Below, one piece after another: positions 1-7,653 of a DNA stretch of 64,000 nt (positions within the stretch are counted from its first letter, which is position 1; each line of letters begins with the position of its first letter). Made by a program: the position numbers and the translations under genes. Source of the DNA: Escherichia whittamii. Lineage in GTDB: Bacteria > Pseudomonadota > Gammaproteobacteria > Enterobacterales > Enterobacteriaceae. The notes under the pieces are model-generated. The model did no database searches and was not told the DNA's origin. It saw only the letters and a list, made by a program, of their open reading frames with translations. The stretch is taken from the NCBI RefSeq assembly GCF_014836715.1, contig NZ_JACSQI010000002.1, forward strand, positions 427,126 to 491,125. Reading direction: 5' to 3'.

Positions 1-306
1 AACCTTCCCTTTCCCGTTCTGATTCGGGCACTTGTGGATTCCATTTTTCCAGAAACATATGGACTCCCAAAAAATCACTAACCACATGATTAGCATGTAT
101 GTTTTTACTGGAAACATTGAGCCATCCACAATGCAGCGTAAAAAGCAAGCAATTCACACGATTTTAAAGTGATTTATCTGGAAGACTTTACTACTAACAG
201 TTAATATCGTACCAGAAGTGCAGAATTTGCACTTTTACAGGAATGTGGTACGGAACATGTTGTCTATATTTCGACCAATAATCGTAATGCAGTAACTGGA
301 GGAGCT
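1..306. other. Upstream region with nested inverted repeat, no gene
   Basis: I see no convincing coding sequence. A nested inverted repeat lies at 209-251: outer arms gtacca (209-214) and tggtac (246-251), inner arms aagtgca (216-222) and tgcactt (228-234). Such symmetry about 60 bases before the next start codon suggests an operator for the ImmA-like operon, but the regulator is not in the window. A strong ribosome binding site (ggaggag, 298-304) precedes the next gene. Confidence 0.4.
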
Positions 307-795
307 ATGGCTACCAACCCAAGAGAGCACGCCCGGCGAGTGCTGGACACGTTCTGGTGCGGGCGTGGTTTCCCTGTTGATCCAGCGAAAATTGCTCACG
401 ACATGGGATTAGATGTTTTTATTACCGATCTTCCTGGGAAAGTTTCTGGCGCACTGATTAAACAAAAAGATCAAGATCCAGCGATCTTTCTAAACAGTGA
501 TGACAACAAAGTTCGTCAACGTTTTTCATGTGGGCATGAGTTGGGACATTACATCGCCCGGCAAGCATCGCATAGCGATGAATATGAGTACGTTGATTTA
601 CGTGGCGAAACCGCAAGCGCCGGAACGCATCCTGATGAAATTTTTGCGAACAAGTTCGCAGCAGAACTTCTGATGCCGGTAGATGAGGTCAGAAAACTGC
701 ACGCTGACGGCCAACCAAGTTATATAATGGCGCATCATTTTGGCGTATCTGACGATGCGATGACTTATCGTTTAAAGAACTTGAGGTTGGGGTAA
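307..795 (+). CDS. ImmA/IrrE family metallo-endopeptidase
   Basis: A 162-residue protein with the zinc-protease motif HELGH at about residues 77-81 and downstream Glu/Asp residues typical of the ImmA/IrrE (COG2856) fold. Family members usually cleave a paired XRE-type repressor, as ImmA of ICEBs1 cleaves ImmR. No XRE gene lies beside this one in the window. The next gene, nine bases downstream, encodes a two-helix membrane protein and is probably co-transcribed. The start is fixed by a strong Shine-Dalgarno (ggaggag) at a good distance. The family call is secure; the substrate is unknown. It could belong to a mobile-element regulatory pair or a defence/stress module. Confidence 0.85.
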   Translation: MATNPREHARRVLDTFWCGRGFPVDPAKIAHDMGLDVFITDLPGKVSGALIKQKDQDPAIFLNSDDNKVRQRFSCGHELGHYIARQASHSDEYEYVDLRGETASAGTHPDEIFANKFAAELLMPVDEVRKLHADGQPSYIMAHHFGVSDDAMTYRLKNLRLG

Positions 796-804
796 CGCTT
801 TAGA

Positions 805-1410
805 ATGCCATCGGATGACGATTTTAACAGCCGTTTCAAACAGGAAGTTGCACGCCGACTGAAGGATTCCCTCAACCTACACCGTCAGTTAGCAGAAGAG
901 GTTGAGCCGGAGGAGGATGAAACTCCGGTTCAGTCTCCTGACGAAACTTCACCTCAGACAAAGGTTTCGCACGCTCCAAAAAAACCGTCTGCCCGTATTC
1001 ACGGAATAGCCAGAAAAAGAGCTGCCGAAGCTCGCAAAATGGCTGTAGCTGCGTCAATCAAAAGAATTCCAATTCCTACCCCCTCTCAACAAGTCACCCG
1101 TACTGAGAGTAAAATCTTGACCGAGTTCACATCTGTGAAACAGGTGAATTCACTTGATACTGAGCATGAGCGCAAACAACTCAACAACAAAGATTTTGAA
1201 GCTGAAATCGATCTAAAAAAACGCTATGGCAAATGGTTCCTTATTATCCTTGCTTGCCAGCTTTTGATAATGAATGGTGTATTTTTTGCCACTGGTGCTG
1301 AATGGCTTGTATTTAAAGACTTAACGCTCCAGTTGTACATGGGCGGTACTTTGACAGAGGTATTCGGCCTCGTGCTGGTCGTGACAAAATACCTTTTTAA
1401 ACGCAAGTAA
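805..1410 (+). CDS. Hypothetical protein with charged N-terminus and two C-terminal membrane helices
   Basis: 201 residues. Residues 1-140 are highly charged and low in complexity (Glu/Pro/Lys rich) with no recognised domain. Two hydrophobic segments follow, near residues 147-170 and 173-196, ending in a basic KRK tail. This architecture suggests a cytoplasmic domain tethered to the inner membrane by a hairpin. It starts nine bases after the ImmA/IrrE-like gene and so probably forms an operon with it. I do not recognise a family. The last 75 bases and a few bases after the stop recur as a decayed copy at 4937-5017, implying a former second copy of this gene. Confidence 0.7.
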   Translation: MPSDDDFNSRFKQEVARRLKDSLNLHRQLAEEVEPEEDETPVQSPDETSPQTKVSHAPKKPSARIHGIARKRAAEARKMAVAASIKRIPIPTPSQQVTRTESKILTEFTSVKQVNSLDTEHERKQLNNKDFEAEIDLKKRYGKWFLIILACQLLIMNGVFFATGAEWLVFKDLTLQLYMGGTLTEVFGLVLVVTKYLFKRK

Positions 1411-1417
1411 CTCTCTC
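1336..1417 (+). repeat. Direct repeat, copy 1 (3' end of membrane-protein gene)
   Basis: This segment, covering the final codons and stop of the two-helix membrane protein, is repeated at 4937-5017 with one deleted G and two substitutions. Similarity fades gradually on both sides rather than stopping sharply, which fits an old gene duplication better than a recent insertion footprint. Confidence 0.85.
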
Positions 1418-1519
1418 TATGGAACAGACTTTGGTCGATTTAATGGAGAAGACCAGCAACCCCAAATGACCAAGTAACAAGTGCTGGCCTTATAGACGAT
1501 TACTGAGTGTGTTCGAGTG

Positions 1520-1924
1520 CTATCGTTGTACAATTCGTCCGTTGGGATCCAGCCACATCCCATCAGAAAGATACACCATTTCCCTGGGTTCATCCGTTAC
1601 CTGCAGGTCATGGTAAATTGAAGTAAGTTCATTTTTAGGTGAAGGAGTGATATCTTCGCTTCCAAAGATCATATCTTGGTATTGTGCCCAATTTTGGCGA
1701 ATTTCGAAATACATATCAACATCATAATCCTGCCCTCTTAGTTCATCATCTGAAGATATATTCAATGTCTTTTTGAGACCGATGATGTTAAAGATCCACT
1801 TCTTACCACCTTTAATGAAGTATGCCCCAGTATATGCCTCTTCATCTGGTACAGCCTCATAACCTAAATTTAATGCTAATTGTATCTGTTCTGCTAATGT
1901 AAAAGACTCTTTCCACCCACTCAT
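1520..1924 (-). CDS. Hypothetical protein (134 aa)
   Basis: An acidic, soluble-looking protein of 134 residues with no signal peptide or membrane segment and no motif I recognise. Tryptophan- and tyrosine-rich patches (MYFEIRQNW, GMWLDPNG) suggest a small globular fold. It stands alone on the minus strand, with AT-rich gaps on both sides, in a cluster of unrelated accessory genes. Its size and acidity would fit an immunity-type protein, but no partner toxin is visible, so I assign no function. Confidence 0.55.
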   Translation of the reverse strand: MSGWKESFTLAEQIQLALNLGYEAVPDEEAYTGAYFIKGGKKWIFNIIGLKKTLNISSDDELRGQDYDVDMYFEIRQNWAQYQDMIFGSEDITPSPKNELTSIYHDLQVTDEPREMVYLSDGMWLDPNGRIVQR

Positions 1925-2244
1925 AGCTTATTACCTACCTGTGAACCTGTTTGCTGCATGAAAAACAATATAATAAAGCGTTATTGAAGACTATGATCCA
2001 AGTAAATTTAATCAAATACGTTTATAACGTATTTGCCTAAACAACTTCCAACGTATGATCCGCTTCTCGCTCTCAGCAGACCTTTATCTGCAGGTGCTTG
2101 TCTGCTGTGTTCCAGAAGCAGATATTATTATATAACTCTTTAACCCATGTATGACAAAATATTCTTGGAGCTTATTAAAACTTCATACGTCTAAATTACC
2201 TCTTCATTAGTGAATCAATAATTGTATAGTTAAAATGTAACACT
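1925..2244. other. AT-rich intergenic region, no gene seen
   Basis: About 320 bases with many stops in all frames. It would contain the promoter of the 134-residue gene to its left and the 3' end of the GIY-YIG gene to its right. I see no clear terminator or repeat. Confidence 0.4.
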
Positions 2245-2910
2245 TTATTTTTTATGATTAACTTGCTTTGCTAAAGAGCTATAAATCATATCAACCAAAA
2301 CATATTTTTCGCATTCCCAAGGTTCACTAATAGATGGGTTTACTAAGTCTGGCTTCCCCCCCATTAGTGTATGAACATGCGAATAAATACCTATTCTTTC
2401 TGCGAGCTGCATTATTTTTATTTGATGTTCTGGTGGGAGCATTTTGTTTTTAAACCATGTTGTAAATATATGCTTGGTAAGTTCCTTAGTACAAACAAAC
2501 CATTCACCTTGACGTCTTTCGTTGCTAAATTTTTCATGAAGATAGTTTTCTTTTTCTGAACCACCAGGTTCCAAAGCGTGTAATATTAATTGACCAAATG
2601 CACCTGTCTGCAGGTTAGACAACCTTTTTAGCACATTATTGGAACGCCCTATTTTCACATAAAGTCCCGAGTAAGGGTTATTTTTATCTGAAGAACCGGC
2701 CCAAGTATCAGGCACTTGTAAAATATAATAAATACTACTTACTTTCCCACTCGATACATTATTTGCCCAAATCTGCCATTCTTCCATCCAGCTTTTTGCA
2801 TCTTCTCTCGTGTCAAAGACATGACTTGTATAGTAAAATTCACCAGTATCCAGGAACATATCGAAAACATATTTGCCATTCTCTATAATTCTTAAGTTGT
2901 CGGCTTTCAT
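2245..2910 (-). CDS. GIY-YIG / T5orf172-type nuclease domain protein
   Basis: 221 residues. The central part reads as a T5orf172-type GIY-YIG domain: YYILQVPD near residue 61, YVKIGRSNN near residues 85-93 (the IG..R element), LSNLQTG, then EKENYLHEKF with a conserved Glu-His pair and GEWFV. Proteins of this family are predicted DNA endonucleases found in phages and mobile elements. There is no membrane segment or signal peptide. It is a single gene flanked by AT-rich DNA, consistent with lateral acquisition. The domain call is good; the target is unknown. Confidence 0.75.
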   Translation of the reverse strand: MKADNLRIIENGKYVFDMFLDTGEFYYTSHVFDTREDAKSWMEEWQIWANNVSSGKVSSIYYILQVPDTWAGSSDKNNPYSGLYVKIGRSNNVLKRLSNLQTGAFGQLILHALEPGGSEKENYLHEKFSNERRQGEWFVCTKELTKHIFTTWFKNKMLPPEHQIKIMQLAERIGIYSHVHTLMGGKPDLVNPSISEPWECEKYVLVDMIYSSLAKQVNHKK

Positions 2911-3114
2911 GGAAGTTTCTCACAAAGTTACAGGAATATATAAAAACTTTACTACGCTTAGTATATGTTACCACCTGATTATGTATTATTTGATTTACAC
3001 AACTTATTGCTAGTAATAACGGTTTTGATGTAATCTTCTCATCCCAAACTAACCTTCAAAATAGATTTAATCTAAATTATATCAAAATATGCTCTCAGTT
3101 AAGATGGCTTATTT

Positions 3115-3312
3115 TTAATCAGTTAGAGGATCAACCTGATTTTCTCTAATAAGATTTCGTAACGCAGTACGAGCAGCCGCGACTTCTGTCATTCCATTTA
3201 GAACCACGCTGGAATGCCCTCCTCTAACCCCAAAGACTGTGACCATATCCTCTTCACGGAAGTATTCTGCTTCATACTGAAGGCCATCTTTCTCTACGCA
3301 AATATATGACAT
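3115..3312 (-). CDS. Small hypothetical protein (65 aa)
   Basis: A 65-residue ORF with sensible composition (MSYICVEKDGLQYEAEYFREED...), a balanced charge pattern and no membrane segment. It lies alone between two AT-rich gaps. I do not recognise a family. The sequence looks like a short beta-rich domain followed by a helix (AAARTALRNLIREN). Coding status is likely but unproven. Confidence 0.5.
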   Translation of the reverse strand: MSYICVEKDGLQYEAEYFREEDMVTVFGVRGGHSSVVLNGMTEVAAARTALRNLIRENQVDPLTD

Positions 3313-3937
3313 AGCAACCTCATTTTATTATCTTTTATTTGAATGATATATCCACAAAATAATTTAAGCAATCTCGCCCAAGACGGCACGCCAAGCTTGC
3401 CTTGTAAGTATACTGTAAATATTCCGATAAAACTAATCATTCGCTTTTAGCGCATGTCCAAAAAATGGTTCAGGTATCCTCTCGTGCCAATATTCGCTCC
3501 TCACTCATAGCGGCTTTCAGGCAAGTTAACTAGTCCGCTCGGTGCCATATACAGCCATGGTTATTAACAACAGGGAATAATCCCACACCGAAATTAAATA
3601 TCTTTCTTTTACATTCGAAATAATTCCTCCTAGACACTATCTATTGCCTGACACAATCACTCGGATATAACGATATACAGTATGTTCATGAGAGTGCAGG
3701 TTCGTATATTAAGTTCAGCAGCGAAAACATGCCTTACAGGTTTCCGGTTTTGGGAGCGTCGTTACAGGATCCTGCGCATACCGTTCCCATCCGTTGAATT
3801 AAAGGTTTCACAGCCTTTGCCGATAACACCTTTTACCTTGCCTGTGATGCGTTCAGTGCTCAGCGTTGTTTACTGTAGCTCTCGGGACTGATTACAGACC
3901 GCGTCTTAAAAACCAATCCTTACTCTAAAGGGAATTC
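3313..3937. other. Long intergenic region, no supported gene
   Basis: About 625 bases. A 69-codon open frame at 3682-3891 has no ribosome binding site and an implausible composition, so I do not call it. The block agtccgctc.gtgccat near 3531-3548 resembles a stretch at 5260-5275, a short dispersed similarity. The end of the region supplies the leader of the lipoprotein gene, with an aaaggga ribosome site just before its start. Confidence 0.4.
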
Positions 3938-4861
3938 ATGAGATTAAAATACTCAGTACTCTTACTCGCCGTTGCCATTACAGGCTGTGATAACAAAAAA
4001 GATGTGATCGGTTGTTCTTCGGAAATAACCCAGTCAGCGCTTATGGATTTATTAAAAAAATCTGCTTATGAAGGACTCTCTGAACAGGTCGATAAATACC
4101 CTGATGTCACCAATCAGACCAAACGAAGCACATTGGACAAGATCAAACTAGCCGTCTCTGAAATCTCCACAACATCAAGTGACACGGGCAGCACAATGAA
4201 AACTTGTGAAGGGACCGTGACGATGACTCTACCTGCGAACGAGTACGTCCAGCTTTCTGATGCTTACAGAAAGAACTTTAACCGTAATCTCGACAAGCAA
4301 ATGGAAAACCTGTTTTTGGAGAACAACGCAAACGCCTTTTCAAAACGTATCACCTACACCGTGCAGGCGACCGACGATCAGAAAAACGTTTTTGTAAAAA
4401 CCTCTACTGATAATCCGATATCAGTGGGCGCCGCTTTACTGACATCGCTTTCCATTATCACCCCGATCGTTGAGCAGCAGAAAATCCAGCAGGCTAAGGA
4501 TGCCCAACAGAGTCAAATTGAAGCGGAACAACAGGTGCAACTCAGGGCGCAGGAACAGGCTAAGTATGAGGCGGAGAAGCAAATAGAGAGACAGGCACAA
4601 CTTCAGCCACAAAAAGCTGACAGCCTTGATCAGTCCCGAATGGCATTTGCGAATGCCGACTCTGATTTGAGTACCGTCTGGAGCAAGTTAACCCCGGCGA
4701 AGAAAAAAGATTTGCTGCCTTCTCAGCGTCAGTGGATCAAAACTAAGGATGCAATGTGCGGTAAAGTTTCAATGCAGGGAACAGATGCTGAAGTCAAGAA
4801 AATGGTCGACTGCCAGACGCAAATGACCCTTTCAAGGCTCGCTTTCTTCAGAAACCAATAA
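3938..4861 (+). CDS. Putative lipoprotein with LprI-like C-terminal domain
   Basis: 307 residues. The N-terminus is a lipoprotein signal: basic MRLK, a hydrophobic run, then a lipobox ITGC with the acceptor Cys near residue 17. Asp follows Cys, which favours inner-membrane retention by the Lol rule. Residues about 185-225 are a Gln/Glu/Ala-rich probable coiled coil. The C-terminal 80 residues resemble the LprI/DUF1311 domain (L...QR.WIK..DAMC with paired cysteines), a family including lysozyme inhibitors. The start follows a good Shine-Dalgarno. Envelope location is well supported; lysozyme inhibition is inference only. Confidence 0.75.
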   Translation: MRLKYSVLLLAVAITGCDNKKDVIGCSSEITQSALMDLLKKSAYEGLSEQVDKYPDVTNQTKRSTLDKIKLAVSEISTTSSDTGSTMKTCEGTVTMTLPANEYVQLSDAYRKNFNRNLDKQMENLFLENNANAFSKRITYTVQATDDQKNVFVKTSTDNPISVGAALLTSLSIITPIVEQQKIQQAKDAQQSQIEAEQQVQLRAQEQAKYEAEKQIERQAQLQPQKADSLDQSRMAFANADSDLSTVWSKLTPAKKKDLLPSQRQWIKTKDAMCGKVSMQGTDAEVKKMVDCQTQMTLSRLAFFRNQ

Positions 4862-4936
4862 CTGAAGCCTCCTTCAAGCTGGCGCCTGGTGTTAACCTGG
4901 TGCCAGCTTAGTCATCAAGTGCATACGTTACCGTTT

Positions 4937-5017
4937 TACATGGGCGGTACTTTGACAGAGTATTCGGCCTCGTGCTGGTTGTGACTAAATACCTTTTTAA
5001 ACGCAAGTAACTCTCTC
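4937..5017 (+). pseudogene. Direct repeat, copy 2: decayed 3' remnant of the two-helix membrane-protein gene
   Basis: 81 bases nearly identical to 1336-1417, with one G missing in tgacagag and two substitutions. The missing base shifts the frame. Only the last 25 or so codons of the gene survive. No remainder of the gene or of an ImmA-like partner can be recognised upstream, where the LprI-like lipoprotein now lies. Confidence 0.8.
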
Positions 5018-5440
5018 GGTCCAACAGTCTTTCGAAGGTCCTGATCAAAGGGCCTTGATAAATTAGCAGTGCGTTGAAAACAGATAGTTATTCCCATTAG
5101 TTCCAACGTAATACACATCAAAAAAATCACCATTCTTTTGCTCTAACGTCAACACCTACCCTTAAAAGAATAATTCTCTAAGAATGAGAAAGTTATTGTG
5201 TGTATTAGATAAGATATGAACTGAGACATCTATGGCGTGGAGCCAAACCTAATATGACAGTCCGCTCTGTGCCATAAGCGGAAGTTCGAGTACCAGAGAC
5301 TTTCTTAAAATAGATGGTTCGTTTGCAGGAGAGCATACGGTGTGGCTGGCGAATGATTATGAGTTGCTTATTATCGAGGTCTGTGACCGCTTGAGCGGTC
5401 ACGTCAGATAAAGGCATTTGCACCGAATTATGTACAGACT
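5018..5440. other. Intergenic region with a perfect palindrome
   Basis: No gene is supported. A perfect inverted repeat lies at 5383-5402 (gtgaccgct, two-base loop, agcggtcac), about 40 bases downstream of the Toprim-like gene on the minus strand. It lacks a T-run, so it is either a weak transcription end signal or a protein-binding site. Confidence 0.45.
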
Positions 5441-6202
5441 CTATACCTGTGCAGCCAAGCGGCATGCAGCAGCCAAACTTAGTTGGAACGCTTCATAACT
5501 CGGCATCTGTGCAGCAAGTCTTGCCGTATCAATGCCACTTTGCTTGAGGTGATGAATCTGTGCAGATGTCGAAGCATTACTTCCTAAAGCCTCTTCCAGC
5601 TGCCTTTTAGCTGAGTCGGGGACATTATCATTCCCGGATAAATCTTCCAGCCTTGCGCAGTGTTCATAACCATCTCTCAGCACACATAGCATCCAACTCT
5701 CAGACTTAGGCTTAGGAACCATGGCAACACCGCGTTCGCCTATAGCTGAATTATCAAATCCATGACGTATCGAGTTTACTTTATCCTGCCATAGCGATAA
5801 ATTCGCAGAACGTGTGCCATCAGAGTCCCTAAAAAGTACTGCGATCACTGCGGGATCTTCATGCTCAATTGCAAGCTCAGCAGCTCTATTCCCCAGTATT
5901 AAAGCATTGAGATAAAAGTAACCTGTCTCTTTTTCAGGCCGTTTCTTCCCTAACAGACTCATACTAGCTCGGTTTTGTCGCTTCGCTGAAGTCAGTCTGA
6001 TCAGCTCAGATTTTGAGACAAAAATGTAACGATCTGGCGTTATTTCAAGAAGAGAGAACCCAAGCAATGTTTCCAGCTCTTTATCTATAAAATATGTCAT
6101 CGGGCCATGGTTGAAATCATTTATCAGACATTCTCCCTGCCCGTTTACACAACTGCCGAGATCAGACGGCCCCTCTCCACTCAATACAACAATCATCATC
6201 AA
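5441..6202 (-). CDS. Toprim-like (DUF4276/OLD-type) predicted nuclease, partner of the adjacent ATPase
   Basis: 253 residues. Toprim-type acidic motifs are readable: a hydrophobic strand followed by GEGPSD near residues 9-14 (the E..D element), then a hydrophobic strand with RDSDGTR near residues 124-130 (the DxD element). A later ESWML segment is like that seen in DUF4276 proteins. The start overlaps the upstream ATPase stop by four bases, so the two are translationally coupled. Toprim plus SMC-like ATPase pairs occur in OLD-family, PARIS and AbiL-like anti-phage systems. The enzymatic prediction is reasonable; the exact family is uncertain. Confidence 0.65.
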   Translation of the reverse strand: MMMIVVLSGEGPSDLGSCVNGQGECLINDFNHGPMTYFIDKELETLLGFSLLEITPDRYIFVSKSELIRLTSAKRQNRASMSLLGKKRPEKETGYFYLNALILGNRAAELAIEHEDPAVIAVLFRDSDGTRSANLSLWQDKVNSIRHGFDNSAIGERGVAMVPKPKSESWMLCVLRDGYEHCARLEDLSGNDNVPDSAKRQLEEALGSNASTSAQIHHLKQSGIDTARLAAQMPSYEAFQLSLAAACRLAAQV

Positions 6203-7383
6203 TCCTTAATAAGGTCTTGTCGCATGTCATCAAGCTCTATATTTTCACGCGCCAGCCGTTGAAGGTCGGTATCAATGAATGCTTCACCAGGCCCCATGAC
6301 CTGAAGTTTTTCATTTATACGCTGCATTTCAAAGAAAGGTCGGACACGCGTTTGCCCTTGTGGCGATTTATAAACAAACTGGATGCCCTTACGCGCAACA
6401 TCATCTTCAAGATAATTGAGGATCATTGGGCTATGCGTTGTCACAATGACTTGCGTTTTTGCATTAACCAAAGTATCTACCAGCAGCTCAATAACTTGCG
6501 GATTAATCCCGTTTTCGATCTCATCCAAGAGAAGCAATGACCCGTCTTTGGACTCTAGCTGAGCAATTACGGCCAAAATACGCAACAATCCGTCATTGAG
6601 TTGTCCGGCTTCGGTCTCGCAAATAGCCTCATCACCGTTTGCATCGACAAAGCGCTCCTGAATAATCAGTCGTTTCCAACCACCTTTCAACGTCGACGTT
6701 CTCAGACCAACTATCTGTGGGTAGAATTTTATGAGTATCTGTTGAAGTATCTTTTTATCATCGTGAGTTAACGTATCAATGTATCCCGAAAGTTTTTCTC
6801 CACCAATGCCGACTCCGGAGGGTTTAATTTCCGAACGGGAGCGCTTTCGCAATAAATGAGGAGACAGTAACTCGAGAGAGCGGATATTTTTCAGCGCATC
6901 ACGAAAATGAATAACATCAGAAGAAATGACGTTATCTTTTAATGTTGCCAAAATTGAACCACTATACTCAAAAGGTATTGAGTCATAGCTTCTTCCATGT
7001 GTCCTGTACTTCCCATCAATAACCTCAAGGTACATTTCTCCGTCTATATGGATACTTTCTCGGGTCATTCGCATAAGGCTACGATTGAAATGACCTTGCC
7101 AGACGAGGCATTTTCCGTCCAGATCATAAATAACTTCTATGAACAGTGGCTGAGAAAACGCTTTAGTATTGCTCGTTCGAGAGTACAGATCCTTCGACTC
7201 CCAGCCACGATCTTCTAACCAGAGGTAGAGGTGTCCATGCATTTGCTGCGATATGAAGTCGATAGCCTGCAATATGCTACTTTTACCCGCACTGTTCATG
7301 CCTACAAAACAATTAAATTTTTGTAGGTTGATCGAGACATCAACCAACGATTTGAAATTACGTATTGCTATTGTTCTGAACAT
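6199..7383 (-). CDS. AAA/ABC-type (OLD/RecF-like) ATPase of a putative two-gene defence module
   Basis: 394 residues. A Walker A motif GMNSAGKSS lies at about residues 28-36 after an opening IRNFKSL typical of RecF/SMC-like ATPases. A signature-like LNDGLLRILA, Walker B LLLLDEIENGINP, and an H-loop TTHSPMIL follow in order in the last 130 residues. It is first in a two-gene operon with the Toprim-like gene, overlapping by four bases. Related ATPase-nuclease pairs abort infection after sensing phage proteins. It sits in accessory DNA beside a prophage and a transposase remnant. The ATPase call is secure; defence is inferred from family and context. Confidence 0.8.
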   Translation of the reverse strand: MFRTIAIRNFKSLVDVSINLQKFNCFVGMNSAGKSSILQAIDFISQQMHGHLYLWLEDRGWESKDLYSRTSNTKAFSQPLFIEVIYDLDGKCLVWQGHFNRSLMRMTRESIHIDGEMYLEVIDGKYRTHGRSYDSIPFEYSGSILATLKDNVISSDVIHFRDALKNIRSLELLSPHLLRKRSRSEIKPSGVGIGGEKLSGYIDTLTHDDKKILQQILIKFYPQIVGLRTSTLKGGWKRLIIQERFVDANGDEAICETEAGQLNDGLLRILAVIAQLESKDGSLLLLDEIENGINPQVIELLVDTLVNAKTQVIVTTHSPMILNYLEDDVARKGIQFVYKSPQGQTRVRPFFEMQRINEKLQVMGPGEAFIDTDLQRLARENIELDDMRQDLIKD

Positions 7384-7467
7384 TAAAGTACTCTCATTTT
7401 ATTTTGGAACAATGCGTTAAATCGAACAATATTAGATAATAATCTTTAAAATGAAAGGCATCAACAT

Positions 7468-7653
7468 ATGGTGCATCGCCTGTCACAAAGTAAATTCAGA
7501 TGCCTGGTCTGTGGATATATAGCGAACGCCGATGAAAACGGCGCTCGTAACATTTTAGCGGCGGGGCACGACGTTCTTGTCTGTGGAGAGATGGTGCAGT
7601 CAGGCCGCTCGTTGAAGCAGGAACCCACCGAAATGATTCAGACAACAGCCTGA
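7468..7653 (+). pseudogene. C-terminal fragment of an IS200/IS605-family TnpB (RNA-guided nuclease)
   Basis: About 61 codons encode only the zinc-ribbon end of Tnp[22 protein letters not shown], followed by the typical tail ([14 protein letters not shown]) and a natural stop. The RuvC-like catalytic core and N-terminus are missing; the sequence becomes unrelated upstream of about 7460. The element's right end follows directly at 7654-7696. The fragment marks the junction between the prophage and the defence-like cluster. Confidence 0.85.

Noticed and set aside
3682..3891. 69-codon plus-strand frame
   Set aside because: No ribosome site and no sensible domain; probably chance.
4879..4905. Terminator after the LprI-like lipoprotein
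   Set aside because: tggcgcc...ggtgcca can form a stem with a G-U pair but lacks a T-run; too weak to call.
5205..5465. 86-codon minus-strand frame
   Set aside because: It overlaps the Toprim-like gene end, passes through a palindrome, and has a composition unlike a folded protein.
5441..7383. Naming the ATPase-Toprim pair PARIS outright
   Set aside because: The nuclease half does not look like DUF4435 AriB; only the general architecture agrees, so the name would overstate the evidence.
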